Assembly (NCBI RefSeq): GCF_002943525.1
Contig: NZ_CP025394.1
Span: 2,170,001-2,234,000, forward strand
Origin: Kitasatospora sp. MMS16-BH015
GTDB lineage: Bacteria > Actinomycetota > Actinomycetes > Streptomycetales > Streptomycetaceae
DNA: 64,000 nt
Direction of reading: 5' to 3'
The notes beneath the pieces are model-generated. The model saw only the letters and a program-made list of their open reading frames with translations, ran no database searches and was not told the DNA's origin. The stretch's first letter is position 1; every line of letters begins with the position of its first letter. Both the position numbers and the translations under genes were made by a program. Positions 9,328-18,356 of this stretch are shown piece after piece.

Positions 9328-9345
9328 CCGTCCAAGACTGAGGTC

Positions 9346-9768
9346 ATGGACACCATCGACACGAACAAGAAGACCGTGAGCGCGTTCATCGACGCGCTGT
9401 TCACCGAGGGAGACCTCAGTGCCGTGGACGACTACCTCGCCGAGGAGTTCGTCAACCACGACCCGCCGCTCGGCGCGAGCGCGGACCGCGAGGGGATGCG
9501 GGCCGCCGCCGCGATGTTCCGGGCCGCCTGCCCCGACTGGCACAGCGACCAGCACCTCTTGATCGGCGAGGACGACCTGGTGGTCGAGCACTTCACCGCG
9601 AGCGGGGTGCACCGCGGCACCCTGCTCGGCGTCCCCGCGACCGGCCGCACCCTCGAACTGGCCGGCATCAACATCTTCCGCGTCCGCGACGGCCGGATCA
9701 CCGAGCGCTGGGGGCGGCTCGACGAGCTCGGCCTGCTGCGCGGGCTCGGACTCGTCCGGCTGCCCTGA
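9346..9768 (+). CDS. SnoaL-like ester cyclase / NTF2-fold protein
   Basis: A 140-residue single-domain protein with the SnoaL-like (NTF2 superfamily) pattern: an N-terminal helix (VSAFIDALFTEGDLSAVDDYLAEEFVNHDP), the conserved segment PDWHSDQHLLIGEDDLVVEHFTASG, and a C-terminal IFRVRDGRITERWGRLDE. The family includes polyketide cyclases but most members are small enzymes of unknown substrate, and nothing nearby fixes a role. GAGGT precedes the ATG. A LuxR-type regulator starts 13 nt downstream on the same strand, so the two may be cotranscribed. Confidence 0.85.
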   Translation: MDTIDTNKKTVSAFIDALFTEGDLSAVDDYLAEEFVNHDPPLGASADREGMRAAAAMFRAACPDWHSDQHLLIGEDDLVVEHFTASGVHRGTLLGVPATGRTLELAGINIFRVRDGRITERWGRLDELGLLRGLGLVRLP

Positions 9769-9781
9769 CCGGAGTAGCGTC

Positions 9782-10846
9782 GTGACCGTGGACGGAGCCG
9801 TCGCGCACCGCAGGACGGCCGGCCTGATCGAGCGCTGCTACGCCGGGCTGGACGCCACCGAGCTGCGCACCGAGACGCTCCGGCGCCTGCGCACCGTCCT
9901 ACCGGTCGACGCCGCCTTCTTCGCCACCGTTGACCCGGCGACCGTGCTCTTCACCTCGGCCCTGGCCGAGGAGCCGCTGCGGGCGGCCACCCCGCTCTTC
10001 CTGGCGAACGAGTACGACCGCGCCGACGTCAACAAGTTCACCGCGCTGGCGGGCGCCGCCGACCCGGTCGGCTCGCTCGACCACGCGACCCGGGGCGAGC
10101 GGCGGGCCAGCCCCCGGTACCAGGAGATCATGGCCGGCCTCGGGCTCGGCGACGAGCTGCGGGCCGCCCTCACCACCGGGCCGGACTGCTGGGGCGTGCT
10201 CTGCCTGCACCGGGCCGACTCCGCGCTCGGCTTCACCGAGGAGGAGATCGCCCTTGTCCGTGCCCTCGCCCCCCACCTGGGCGAGGGCCTGCGCCGGGCC
10301 GTCGCCACCGGGCCCGCCGCACCGGCGGACCCGGCCGGCGAGCCCGGCATCATCGTGCTCGACGACCGGCTGGCCGTCCTCTCGGTCAGCCCGGAGGCCG
10401 CCCGGTGGGCGGCCGAACTCGCCGAGCCCGCCGAGGGCGGACTCCCGGTCGCCGTCCGCGCGGTGGCCGCCCGCCTGCGCCGCCTCGCCCACCCCGACGC
10501 GGCCGGCCTGCCGCCACCGACGCTGCGCCTGCGAGCCGCCTCCGGCCGCTGGCTCACCGTCCACGCCACCCACCTCCCGGGCCCCGACGGCCACCGCATG
10601 GGCGTGGTGATCGGCCCCGCACCCGCCGCCCAGGTCAGCTCCCTCCTCCTCACCGCCCACGGCCTCACCGAGGCCCAGACCAGAGTCGCCGCCCTCGTCG
10701 CCCGCGGCAGCTCCACCCGCCAGATCGTCGACGAGCTCCACATCTCCGCCAACACCGTCCAGGAACACCTGACCGCGATCTTCGACAAGTTCGCCGTCCA
10801 CAGCTGCCGCGAACTGGTCGCCGCCCTGCTCGCCCCCCGACCCTGA
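9782..10846 (+). CDS. LuxR-family transcriptional regulator with GAF-like sensor region
   Basis: A 354-residue protein whose last 65 residues form a LuxR-type helix-turn-helix: HGLTEAQTRVAALVARGSST, QIVDELHISANTVQEHL, and IFDKFAVHSCRELVAALL. The first 190 residues (FFATVDPATVLFTSAL, WGVLCLHRADSALGFTEEEI) resemble a GAF-type sensor domain, and residues 190-280 form a further alpha/beta segment. There is no receiver domain with a phospho-acceptor aspartate, so ligand sensing rather than phosphorylation is expected. The GTG start has only a weak GGAG. The target may be the adjacent SnoaL-like gene, but this is a guess. Confidence 0.85.
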   Translation: MTVDGAVAHRRTAGLIERCYAGLDATELRTETLRRLRTVLPVDAAFFATVDPATVLFTSALAEEPLRAATPLFLANEYDRADVNKFTALAGAADPVGSLDHATRGERRASPRYQEIMAGLGLGDELRAALTTGPDCWGVLCLHRADSALGFTEEEIALVRALAPHLGEGLRRAVATGPAAPADPAGEPGIIVLDDRLAVLSVSPEAARWAAELAEPAEGGLPVAVRAVAARLRRLAHPDAAGLPPPTLRLRAASGRWLTVHATHLPGPDGHRMGVVIGPAPAAQVSSLLLTAHGLTEAQTRVAALVARGSSTRQIVDELHISANTVQEHLTAIFDKFAVHSCRELVAALLAPRP

Positions 10847-10906
10847 GCACCAGCCGGGTAGGCTGACGGCGGATCAGCGGTCTCGTCGCCCATCAGGAGG
10901 CTGGAA

Positions 10907-11470
10907 GTGGACTACGCCCGCATGCGAGCGATCGCGGACGAGCTCATGGCGCACGCTCCGGAAGACGTGTGGGCCACCGAGATCAGCGGTGACGAGATCA
11001 TCATGATGATGAGCCCGGCCAAGCGGCACGAGCTCATCGTCTACCGGCTCGCCAAACACCTGGACCGCCAACTGGAGAGTGCGGACACCGACCTCATCGC
11101 CCATGGCGGGGCCGACGTGGAGGACCCGGAATCCGGGATCAAGCGCCGTCCGGACGTCATGGTCTTCCCCGAGAGCGCCCTGGATTCCTCGGGCGAGGCA
11201 CTGCACCCGCGCGAGGTGACGGCGGTGGTGGAGGTCGTCTCCAAGTCGAACCCCGAGAACGACTACGCGGGCAAGGTGCGGGACTACCCGGCAATGGGCA
11301 TCCCGTACTACCTGATCATCGACCCGCGCTCCGGCACCGGCCTGGTCCTCTCCGCCCCGCACGAGACCCCCGAGGGGCGCCGCTACAGCACCCGGCGGGA
11401 GTTCACCTTCGGTGAGACGGTCGAGTTCGCCGGCTACGAGGTCGCCACCGCCGACTTCCCGACGTACTGA
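10907..11470 (+). CDS. Uma2-family (DUF820) putative nuclease
   Basis: A 187-residue protein with the PD-(D/E)xK-like arrangement of the Uma2 family: RPDVMVFPES (about 85), VVEVVSKSNPENDYAGKVRDYPAMG (about 110-135, giving E..S..N...D...K...Y), then IPYYLIIDPR. These proteins are numerous in streptomycetes and cyanobacteria; a restriction-like nuclease role is predicted by fold but poorly established. A good GGAGG precedes the GTG start. It stands alone, followed by a bidirectional terminator. Confidence 0.88.
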   Translation: MDYARMRAIADELMAHAPEDVWATEISGDEIIMMMSPAKRHELIVYRLAKHLDRQLESADTDLIAHGGADVEDPESGIKRRPDVMVFPESALDSSGEALHPREVTAVVEVVSKSNPENDYAGKVRDYPAMGIPYYLIIDPRSGTGLVLSAPHETPEGRRYSTRREFTFGETVEFAGYEVATADFPTY

Positions 11471-11480
11471 GCACAACGCA

Positions 11481-11518
11481 GAACGCCCCCGGTCCGCTCG
11501 CGCGGGCCGGGGGCGTTC
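11481..11518. terminator. Bidirectional terminator between uma2-like gene and divIVA
   Basis: Perfect 12-bp arms GAACGCCCCCGG (11481-11492) and CCGGGGGCGTTC (11507-11518) lie 10 nt after the Uma2-family stop and 12 nt before the end of the converging divIVA gene. Confidence 0.8.
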
Positions 11519-11529
11519 GTGGGTACTGC

Positions 11530-12849
11530 TTAGTTGTCGCCGTCCTCGTCGATGAGGAAGCCGCGCATCGGGGCCGGAGCCTGCTGCATCGGCTGCGGCG
11601 GCTGCGGGCGGACCGCGGCCATCGGCTGGGTCATGCCGACCGGGGCCATCTGGGAGGCCGAGCCACCGTTCGGCTGGGAGCCGAAGCCGCCCGACTGGCC
11701 GCCGAACGACGGGGTGTTGCCGCCGAAGGACGGGCTGCTGGTGCCGCCGCCGAAGGACTGCTGGCCGCCGAAGGAGGGCTGGCTGCTCATCGCGGAGGAA
11801 CCGGCGGGCGCCATCGAGGAGGCGGCCGGCGGCAGGGAGGCGGTGGCCGGGATCCGCGGCGGGGCCAGCGAGTCGTCGGCCTGCGACTCCAGCTGACGCA
11901 GCTGGGTCTCCAGGTAGGACTTCAGGCGGGTGCGGTACTCGCGCTCGAAGGCGCGCAGGTCCTCGACCTTGCGCTCCAGCGTCGCGCGGGCGGACTCCAG
12001 CGAGCCCATCGCCACGCGGTGCTTCTCCTGCGCGTCCCGCTCCAGCGCGTCGGCCTTGGCGCGGGCGTCCCGCTCCAGACCCTCGGCCCGGCTGCGCGCC
12101 TCGCCGACGATCTTGTTGGCCTCGGACCGGGCCTCGGAGATCGCCTGGTCGGCGGTCTGCTGGGCGAGGGCGAGCACGCGGGCCGCGCTGTCGCCACCGG
12201 GCTGCTGCTGCTGCATCGGCTGCTGCATCGGGCCGCCGAGCTGCTGCTGCATCGGGCCGCCCATCGGCTGCAGCTGCTGCTGCCCGCCCATGGTCTGGCC
12301 CATCTGCTGCGGCATCTGCTGCTGACCCATCGGGCCGCCCATCGGCTGCAGCATCTGACCGCCCATCGGCTGCACCAGCTGCTGCTGGCCGCCCATGGTC
12401 TGGCCCATCTGCTGCGGCATCTGCTGCTGGCCCATCTGCTGGCCGGGGCCGGCCGGGAGCTGCGGAGCGCCGGAGGGCAGGCCGAGGGGCTGGTTGCCCA
12501 TCTGCTGCTGCTGACCCATCTGCTGCGGGCCACCGAGCTGCTGCTGGCCCATCTGCTGGCCGGGGCCCTGCTGGCCCGGCACCGGAGGACCGGATATGGC
12601 GGCCGGCACCGGAGCGCCCGGGCGGGCGTCCTGCGGCTGCTGCTCCTTGCGCATGTTGGCCTGGTTCTGCGCGGCGGCACGAGTCGCGGCGGCCAGCTTG
12701 GCCCGCAGGTCCTCGTTCTCGCGCAGGAGGCGCGTCAGCTCGGCTTCGACCTCGTCGAGGAAGGCATCGACCTCATCCTCGTCGTAGCCTTCACGCAGGC
12801 GGACGGTCGTGAACTGCTTGTTCCGAACGTCCTCGGGGGTCAATGGCAT
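11530..12849 (-). CDS. divIVA: DivIVA (Wag31) polar growth determinant
   Basis: A 439-residue cytoplasmic coiled-coil protein that marks hyphal tips and directs apical wall growth. The N-terminal membrane-curvature domain [20 protein letters not shown] is followed by a coiled coil ([20 protein letters not shown]). Residues about 75-215 form a Gln/Met/Pro/Gly-rich linker built from repeats of QQMGQTMGG and QLQPMGGPM, with matching nearly identical direct repeats at the DNA level around 12250-12440. A second long coiled coil ([23 protein letters not shown] to [14 protein letters not shown], about 225-335) and a Gly/Ser/Pro tail complete the protein. The split coiled coil with a Q-rich insert is typical of streptomycete DivIVA. 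Confidence 0.95.
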   Translation of the reverse strand: MPLTPEDVRNKQFTTVRLREGYDEDEVDAFLDEVEAELTRLLRENEDLRAKLAAATRAAAQNQANMRKEQQPQDARPGAPVPAAISGPPVPGQQGPGQQMGQQQLGGPQQMGQQQQMGNQPLGLPSGAPQLPAGPGQQMGQQQMPQQMGQTMGGQQQLVQPMGGQMLQPMGGPMGQQQMPQQMGQTMGGQQQLQPMGGPMQQQLGGPMQQPMQQQQPGGDSAARVLALAQQTADQAISEARSEANKIVGEARSRAEGLERDARAKADALERDAQEKHRVAMGSLESARATLERKVEDLRAFEREYRTRLKSYLETQLRQLESQADDSLAPPRIPATASLPPAASSMAPAGSSAMSSQPSFGGQQSFGGGTSSPSFGGNTPSFGGQSGGFGSQPNGGSASQMAPVGMTQPMAAVRPQPPQPMQQAPAPMRGFLIDEDGDN

Positions 12850-12900
12850 CTCTTCACCTCAACGTGATCGTCGGCAACAACCGGCATCCTGGTGCAGCGC

Positions 12901-13191
12901 TCAAGACGGCAGAGTCAGCACGAGCGATCTCAGGACAAACACAATGATCATCAGTACGAAGAAGGACAGGTCGAGTGCCACGCCCCCGAGTCGCAACGGC
13001 GGGATGAAGCGCCGAAGAAGCTTGAGCGGCGGGTCCGTGACAGTGTAGGTGGCTTCCAGGACCATGACCATGGCCCGCTGCGGACGCCAGGACCGTGCGA
13101 ACTGGAAGACCCAGTCCATGACGAGCCGGAAGAGCAGGACCAGCAGGAAAGCCGTGAGTGCCCAGAAGAGCACGTCCCTCACGATCCCCAT
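12901..13191 (-). CDS. YggT-family (YlmG) small membrane protein
   Basis: A 96-residue protein with two hydrophobic segments (about 5-25 and 72-92) and the family core VTDPPLKLLRRFIPPLRLGGVALDLSFF. YggT/YlmG proteins sit beside ftsZ, sepF and divIVA in Gram-positive bacteria and are thought to help division or membrane organisation; no enzymatic role is known. It lies between sepF and divIVA, the conserved order. Confidence 0.92.
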   Translation of the reverse strand: MGIVRDVLFWALTAFLLVLLFRLVMDWVFQFARSWRPQRAMVMVLEATYTVTDPPLKLLRRFIPPLRLGGVALDLSFFVLMIIVFVLRSLVLTLPS

Positions 13192-13269
13192 CCCGTTCTT
13201 CCCTCTCCCCGACCGACGATCCGTCAGTCACTCACTGTTGTTGGACCCACACGTGCTGTCGTGGCCGGG

Positions 13270-13869
13270 TCAGCTCTGGTTGAAGAACCCACCCTCGGCG
13301 ATCCGAGCCTTGTCCTCCGCCGTTACATCGACGTTAGCAGGCGACAGCAGGAACACCTTCTGCGTCACTCGCTCGATACTGCCGTGCAGACCGAAGACGA
13401 GTCCAGCGGCGAAGTCTACGAGTCGCTTCGCGTCGGTGTCGTCCATCTCGGTCAGATTCATGATCACAGGGGTGCCGCCACGGAACTGTTCCCCGATGGT
13501 ACGGGCCTCGTTGTAGGTCCGGGGGTGCAGCGTGGTGATGCGGTAAGGCTCACGTTCGTTGACGACCTTGGGCATGATCACCGGGGCGCTCTTCTCCAGG
13601 TTGTGGCGGCGTTCGGGTGTGATGGACGACACTGGGGCCATCCGCGGCGGCTCCGACCGGATCGGCACGGCGGCCGGGACGGGCTGCGGAGCGATGTGCG
13701 CGACCGGGGCGGGCGCGGGGGCGGGCCGCTGAAGGTCCTCGGTGCGCCCGGTACGGATCGGCTCGGGGTCCGTGTCGTAGTCGTCGTCGGGGTCGTACCC
13801 CTGGCCGTCGTACGTCTCGTCCTCCACGAGGCCGAGGTAGACCGCCATCTTGCGCATTGCGCCGGCCAT
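13270..13869 (-). CDS. sepF: SepF, FtsZ-anchoring division protein
   Basis: A 199-residue protein: an amphipathic N-terminus ([17 protein letters not shown]) for membrane binding, an acidic Asp/Pro/Ala linker, and the SepF core ([57 protein letters not shown]). It polymerises and tethers FtsZ to the membrane. The start at 13869 is preferred to an in-frame GTG at 13911 because GGAGGAGACAAGGAGC directly precedes it and because MAGAMRKM is the conserved membrane-targeting start. Confidence 0.95.
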   Translation of the reverse strand: MAGAMRKMAVYLGLVEDETYDGQGYDPDDDYDTDPEPIRTGRTEDLQRPAPAPAPVAHIAPQPVPAAVPIRSEPPRMAPVSSITPERRHNLEKSAPVIMPKVVNEREPYRITTLHPRTYNEARTIGEQFRGGTPVIMNLTEMDDTDAKRLVDFAAGLVFGLHGSIERVTQKVFLLSPANVDVTAEDKARIAEGGFFNQS

Positions 13870-14019
13870 GCTCCTTGTCTCCTCCGCGTCATGGTGGATC
13901 GGCTCCGTCACCTGTGGGCCTCCGCCCGCGGAGAATGCGATCCACGGTCCGTCAATCTGTGGACAGCTGTTGGGTTCTGTCCCGATTTTTCCTGCAGTGT
14001 GATCTACTACCTGGTGACG

Positions 14020-14808
14020 TTACCGGAGCGGTGACCGCACTCCGAGCACCGCCGTACCGACGCGTACGTGTGTCGCTCCGGCCGCCACTGCCTGCTCGAG
14101 GTCACTGCTCATACCTGCGGAGACCATCGTGGCAGCAGGATGGGCCGCCCGTACGGCGGTTGAGATTTCCGCCAGCCGATCGAAGGCACTCGCCGGGTCC
14201 CCCGCGAAGGGGCCGGCCAGCGGAGCGACGGTCATCACACCGGCCAGCTGCAGCCCGGGCGTGTCGGCGATCTTCCCGGCCAGCTGGAGCACCTGGTCAG
14301 GGGCCACTCCGGCCCGTCCCTCGCCCTCTCCCGACTCCTTGTCGAGGGCCACCTGCACGAGGCAACCGAGCGGCGCGCGCCCGGTCTTGAGCACCGCCGC
14401 CGAGAGCGAATCCACCAGCCGCGCGCGGTCCACCGAGTGCACCAGGTCGGCGTAAGAGACCACCGAGCGCACCTTGTTGGTCTGCAGCTGGCCGACGAAG
14501 TGCCAGGTCAGCGGCAGTCGGGCGCAGAGCTCGGCCTTGGGGGCGGCGTCCTGGTCGCGGTTCTCCGCCACGTCGGTGACGCCCAGGGCGGCCAGCAGCG
14601 CGCTGTCCTCGGCCGGGTAGGTCTTGGTGACCACGACGAGGGTGACCTCCTCGCGCGGGCGGCCCGCGGCGGCGCAGGCGTCCGCGATCCGACGCTCCAC
14701 CACCTCGAGGTTGGTGCCGAGCTCCTCGTAGCGTGCGAGCTGCGCCGGCGTCAGGCCCGCGGTGAAGGCGGGGCGGTCCGGGAACGCCGCGTAGATGTCG
14801 TTCGTCAT
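14020..14808 (-). CDS. ylmE: YggS/YlmE-family PLP-binding protein
   Basis: A 262-residue PLP homeostasis protein (alanine-racemase N-terminal fold). The PLP lysine lies in TLVVVTKTYPA (about residue 62), GENR-like VAENRDQ and WHFVGQLQTNKVR follow, and MTVAPLA and MSSDLEQAVAAGATHVRVGTAVLG form the phosphate site. It sits in the ylmE position between ftsZ and sepF. Its N-terminus is about 25 residues longer than usual and no good ribosome binding site precedes the ATG, so the true start may be internal. The ylmD gene that normally separates it from ftsZ is absent. Confidence 0.9.
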   Translation of the reverse strand: MTNDIYAAFPDRPAFTAGLTPAQLARYEELGTNLEVVERRIADACAAAGRPREEVTLVVVTKTYPAEDSALLAALGVTDVAENRDQDAAPKAELCARLPLTWHFVGQLQTNKVRSVVSYADLVHSVDRARLVDSLSAAVLKTGRAPLGCLVQVALDKESGEGEGRAGVAPDQVLQLAGKIADTPGLQLAGVMTVAPLAGPFAGDPASAFDRLAEISTAVRAAHPAATMVSAGMSSDLEQAVAAGATHVRVGTAVLGVRSPLR

Positions 14809-14858
14809 GAGTGTCAGCAGTCCAAAGTCAGTGGTCGCAGCCAGGTCGTGACAGCAGT

Positions 14859-14898
14859 GTGCTCACCCCGCCCCCTGGCGGAGGGGCTGGGTGAGCAC
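14859..14898 (-). terminator. Terminator hairpin after ftsZ
   Basis: Arms GTGCTCACCC (14859-14868) and GGGTGAGCAC (14889-14898), with further C/G pairing inside, begin 20 nt after the ftsZ stop. This suggests that most dcw transcripts end here and that ylmE needs readthrough or its own promoter in the 110-nt gap. Confidence 0.6.
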
Positions 14899-14918
14899 GT
14901 GGTCTGTCCTGCGGTCGT

Positions 14919-16115
14919 CTACTTCAGGAAGTCCGGCACGTCGAGCTCCTCGGCCGGGCTCTCGACGAAGGGCTGCCGGGCCGGCTGCACCTGCGGCGGC
15001 ACCGGCGGGGCGGTGGTGACGGGCGCCTCGGTGGCGCGCGGCTCCTCGCTGCGGGCGGTCACCGAGCCGATGCTCCCGTAGGAGGGGCGGGTGGCCGGGC
15101 GCTCCGGGGCGGCCGGCGTGGCGGCCGGGGTGGCCTTGACCACGGGGTCGCGCACGATGGCCGGGGGCTGGCCGCCGTCGAAGCCGGCCGCGATGACGGT
15201 GACGCGCACCTCGTCGCCCAGGGCGTCGTCGATGACGGCACCGAAGATGATGTTGGCCTCGGGGTGGGCGGCCTCGCTGACCAGCTGGGCCGACTCGTTG
15301 ATCTCGAAGAGGCCGAGGTCGGAGCCGCCGGAGATGGAGAGCAGCACGCCGCGGGCGCCGTCGATGGAGGCCTCGAGCAGCGGCGAGGAGATCGCCATCA
15401 CGGCGGCGGCCTTGGCGCGGTCCTCGCCGCGGGCCGAGCCGATGCCCATGAGCGCCGAACCGGCGTCCGACATGACCGACTTGACGTCGGCGAAGTCGAG
15501 GTTGATCAGGCCCGGGGTGGTGATCAGGTCGGTGATGCCCTGGACACCGGAGAGCAGCACCTGGTCGGCGGAGCGGAAGGCGTCCAGCACCGAGACCTGG
15601 CGGTCCGAGATGGAGAGCAGCCGGTCGTTCGGGATGACGATGAGGGTGTCGACCTCCTCGCGCAGCCCGGCGATGCCGTCCTCGGCCTGGTTGGCGCGGC
15701 GGCGGCCCTCGAAGGTGAAGGGGCGGGTGACCACGCCGATGGTCAGGGCGCCGAGCGAGCGGGCGATGTTGGCCACGACCGGCGCGCCGCCGGTGCCGGT
15801 GCCGCCGCCCTCGCCGGCGGTGACGAAGACCATGTCGGCCCCCTTGAGGACCTCCTCGATCTCCTCGCGGTGGTCCTCGGCGGCCTTGCGGCCGACCTCG
15901 GGGTTGGCGCCGGCGCCGAGGCCCCGGGTGAGTTCACGGCCCACGTCGAGCTTGACGTCGGCGTCGCTCATCAGGAGGGCCTGTGCATCGGTGTTGATCG
16001 CGATGAACTCGACGCCCTTGAGACCGACCTCGATCATCCGGTTGATGGCGTTGACACCACCGCCGCCGATACCGACGACCTTGATGACTGCGAGGTAGTT
16101 CTGCGGTGCTGCCAC
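14919..16115 (-). CDS. ftsZ: Cell division GTPase FtsZ
   Basis: A 398-residue tubulin-like GTPase that assembles the Z-ring. Visible motifs are [16 protein letters not shown] (N-terminal nucleotide loop), the tubulin signature [16 protein letters not shown] (about residue 105) and [11 protein letters not shown] (T7 loop). The C-terminal linker (about 315-385) is rich in Ala/Pro/Thr, and the conserved C-terminal peptide DVPDFLK, which binds SepF/FtsA/FtsW-type partners, ends the protein. It is preceded by a 332-bp promoter-bearing gap, as expected for a gene with separate sporulation control. Confidence 0.98.
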   Translation of the reverse strand: MAAPQNYLAVIKVVGIGGGGVNAINRMIEVGLKGVEFIAINTDAQALLMSDADVKLDVGRELTRGLGAGANPEVGRKAAEDHREEIEEVLKGADMVFVTAGEGGGTGTGGAPVVANIARSLGALTIGVVTRPFTFEGRRRANQAEDGIAGLREEVDTLIVIPNDRLLSISDRQVSVLDAFRSADQVLLSGVQGITDLITTPGLINLDFADVKSVMSDAGSALMGIGSARGEDRAKAAAVMAISSPLLEASIDGARGVLLSISGGSDLGLFEINESAQLVSEAAHPEANIIFGAVIDDALGDEVRVTVIAAGFDGGQPPAIVRDPVVKATPAATPAAPERPATRPSYGSIGSVTARSEEPRATEAPVTTAPPVPPQVQPARQPFVESPAEELDVPDFLK

Positions 16116-16447
16116 GTCGAAGGCCTCTCGCCTCGAATTTCCGGGTCGGCCCCAGGGAGCGGAGGTCCGACGGATGTCGATGGGTGGGAGCGCGGTTTCG
16201 TGACCGTATGTCCGAAATTCCGACCACCGACCCGAACCCTAAACTTGAGGTTTAGAGTTACTCATGTGTCTGTGTCAGTTGACACTAGGTCGGACGAGGC
16301 CGGGTGTTCAACGAACACGCCGAGCGTCCCTTTTTTCTTTTGAGCCTATGTGATCATCGACCACCCGGCGAAACCGGGGTGACCACCAAGGGTCGGGCCG
16401 GAGCCTGGACTCCGTCAACACCACCCTCAGGGCTAGAACTTACCCGA
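16116..16447 (-). promoter_or_regulatory. ftsQ-ftsZ intergenic control region with promoter and two palindromes
   Basis: The 332-bp gap upstream of ftsZ is AT-richer than its surroundings. A good promoter on the minus strand has TTGAAC (16306-16311) and TAGTGT (16282-16287), 18 nt apart. Two palindromes overlap or follow it: GTGTCAGTTGACAC (16272-16285) and CTAAAC-TTGAG-GTTTAG (16239-16255). Streptomycete ftsZ is known to have several promoters including a developmental one; which these palindromes serve is inference. A T-rich tract (16330-16342) lies near the upstream edge. Confidence 0.6.
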
Positions 16448-17233
16448 TCAAGAGGACACCGCAGGCGCCTCCGGCGCACTCACGTCATAGTTCGTGGCCT
16501 TCTGACCGAGCAGCGCGGTGAGCACCTTGGCCTTGCGGTCGGTCCGCTCCGCACTCCCCCAGCGCACCAGCACACCATCGCTGAGCTGGAGTTCGATGTC
16601 GTCGTACGAGTACACCCGAACCGCTCCGGCCCGCTTGGCGACGGCCTCCGGGAGCCCGGCGGCCACCGTCACGGCGGCCCGGACGAGGGTCGGACGGGGA
16701 ATCACCCCCAGGGATTGGTTCGTCTGCTGACTCAGGGCCAGCTCCACCACCGGCACGCCGGCGGGCGGTGCGGATTCGGTGGCGAAGCTCACCCCTTCGG
16801 CGTCGACCTGGGTGAACTTGCCGTCCTCCGCCTTGACGGCGGCCACGGCCTTGCGTTCGACCAGCTTCACCCGCAGGGTGTGCGGCCAGCCGCGCCAGAT
16901 CTCGGCCTTGGCCACCCGGGGCACGGCCTCCACCCGGCGCTCGGCCGCGGCCAGGTCCACCCGGGCCAGCGGGCCGCGGGTGGCGTCCCCGAGCGCGGCG
17001 GCGACCTGGTCGTTCGTCAGCTGACCACTCTCCAGGCCCTGGACGTCGACGGCGCGCACGTCCAGGGCCGAGGAGAAGAAGACCAGCCAGCCGAGCCCGC
17101 CGAGCAGCAGCGCGCCGAGCGCGCTCAGCACCACCACCCCGCGCCGGGAGAGGCGGAGCCGGGGTGGCCCCGGCTCGTCGTCACCCCAACCTCCGGCGGC
17201 CTCCCAGCCTTCGGCGGGCCCGGTCTCGGCCAC
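16448..17233 (-). CDS. ftsQ: Divisome protein FtsQ
   Basis: A 261-residue bitopic protein: cytoplasmic N-terminus (about 1-32), one membrane segment (VVVLSALGALLLGGLGWLVFF, about 33-53), a POTRA domain (LDVRAVDVQGLESGQLTNDQ to LRVKLVERKAVAAV, about 57-130) and the FtsQ beta domain. It links FtsL/FtsB to later divisome proteins. It begins 7 nt after murG ends and is followed by the ftsZ promoter region. Confidence 0.93.
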   Translation of the reverse strand: MAETGPAEGWEAAGGWGDDEPGPPRLRLSRRGVVVLSALGALLLGGLGWLVFFSSALDVRAVDVQGLESGQLTNDQVAAALGDATRGPLARVDLAAAERRVEAVPRVAKAEIWRGWPHTLRVKLVERKAVAAVKAEDGKFTQVDAEGVSFATESAPPAGVPVVELALSQQTNQSLGVIPRPTLVRAAVTVAAGLPEAVAKRAGAVRVYSYDDIELQLSDGVLVRWGSAERTDRKAKVLTALLGQKATNYDVSAPEAPAVSS

Positions 17234-17240
17234 GGCGGCG

Positions 17241-18350
17241 TCAGCCCCTGCCGCGGCGGTGGCCCTGGGCGGCCGCGACCGCCTCGTAGACCATCCTGAC
17301 CAGCAGGTCGTCCGCGTCCCGGCGGCCGAAGGCGGCGGCGGCGTTGCTCATCTCCCACAGCTTCTGCGGGTTGGTGAGCACCGGCAGCACGTTCTGGAGC
17401 ACCCAGTCCGGGGTCAGCTCGGCGTCGTCCACCAGCAGGCCGCCGCCGGCCTTGACCATCGGCTGGGCGTTCAGCCGCTGCTCGCCGTTGCCGATCGGCA
17501 GCGGCACGAAGGCGGCGGGCAGGCCGACGGCGGCCAGCTCGGCCACCGTCATGGCGCCGGCCCGGCAGAGCATCAGGTCGGCGGCGGCGTAGGCCAGGTC
17601 CATCCGGTCCACGTACGGCACCGCGCGGTACGGCGGCATCCCGGGGATGTCGTCGATCACCGGCAGCTCGTTCTTCGGGCCGACGGCGTGCAGGATCTGC
17701 ACCCCGTACTGCTGGAGCCGGGGCGCGATCGCCTGGACGGTCTCGTTCAGGCGGCGGGCGCCCTGCGAACCGCCGGAGACCAGCAGGGTGGGCAGCCGCT
17801 GGTCGAGGCCGAAGTAGTGCCGGGCCTCCGGGCGCACCGCGCCGCGGTCCAGGGTGGCGATGGTGCGGCGCAGCGGGATGCCGATGTAGCGGGAGTCGCG
17901 CAGCTTGGAATCCGGGGTGGAGACGGCGACGAAGTCGCTGTACCGGGCGCCGATCTTGTTGGCCAGGCCCGGGCGGGCGTTGGCCTCGTGCACCACGATC
18001 GGCACCCCGGCGCGCTTGGCCGCGAGGTACGCGGGCATCGCGACGTAGCCGCCGAAGCCCACCACCACGTCGGCCTTGACCCGCTCGATGATCTCCTGGG
18101 CGGCCCGGACGGTGCCGCGCAGGCGGCCCGGGACGGTGATCAGCTCGGGGGTGGGCTTGCGGGGCAGCGGGACGGCCGGGATCAGCTCCAGCTGGTAGCC
18201 GCGCTCGGGTACCAGGCGGGTCTCCAGACCGCGCTCGGTGCCGAGGGCGGTGATCCCGATGGACGGGTCGTGCCTGCGGAGGGCGTCCGCGAGGGCGAGC
18301 GCCGGCTCGATGTGGCCGGCGGTCCCGCCGCCGGCGAGTACGACATGCAC
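17241..18350 (-). CDS. murG: UDP-GlcNAc:undecaprenyl-pyrophosphoryl-MurNAc-pentapeptide transferase MurG
   Basis: A 369-residue GT-B glycosyltransferase that makes lipid II from lipid I on the inner membrane face. The N-terminal glycine-rich loop GGGTAGHIEPALALADAL (about 6-23), the VVVHEANARPGLANK block (about 120) and the C-terminal GGSQGARRLNE and CRAGAMTVAELAAVGLP motifs are all present. It lies between ftsW and ftsQ with gaps of 6-7 nt. Confidence 0.97.
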   Translation of the reverse strand: MHVVLAGGGTAGHIEPALALADALRRHDPSIGITALGTERGLETRLVPERGYQLELIPAVPLPRKPTPELITVPGRLRGTVRAAQEIIERVKADVVVGFGGYVAMPAYLAAKRAGVPIVVHEANARPGLANKIGARYSDFVAVSTPDSKLRDSRYIGIPLRRTIATLDRGAVRPEARHYFGLDQRLPTLLVSGGSQGARRLNETVQAIAPRLQQYGVQILHAVGPKNELPVIDDIPGMPPYRAVPYVDRMDLAYAAADLMLCRAGAMTVAELAAVGLPAAFVPLPIGNGEQRLNAQPMVKAGGGLLVDDAELTPDWVLQNVLPVLTNPQKLWEMSNAAAAFGRRDADDLLVRMVYEAVAAAQGHRRGRG

Positions 18351-18356
18351 CGAAAT

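Noticed and set aside
5856-9404. Long minus-strand open frame opposite ileS
   Set aside because: Antisense shadow; ileS on the plus strand has all synthetase signatures and a T-box leader.
13870-13911. Upstream GTG start for sepF
   Set aside because: The internal ATG at 13869 has a near-perfect ribosome binding site and begins the conserved membrane-targeting helix.
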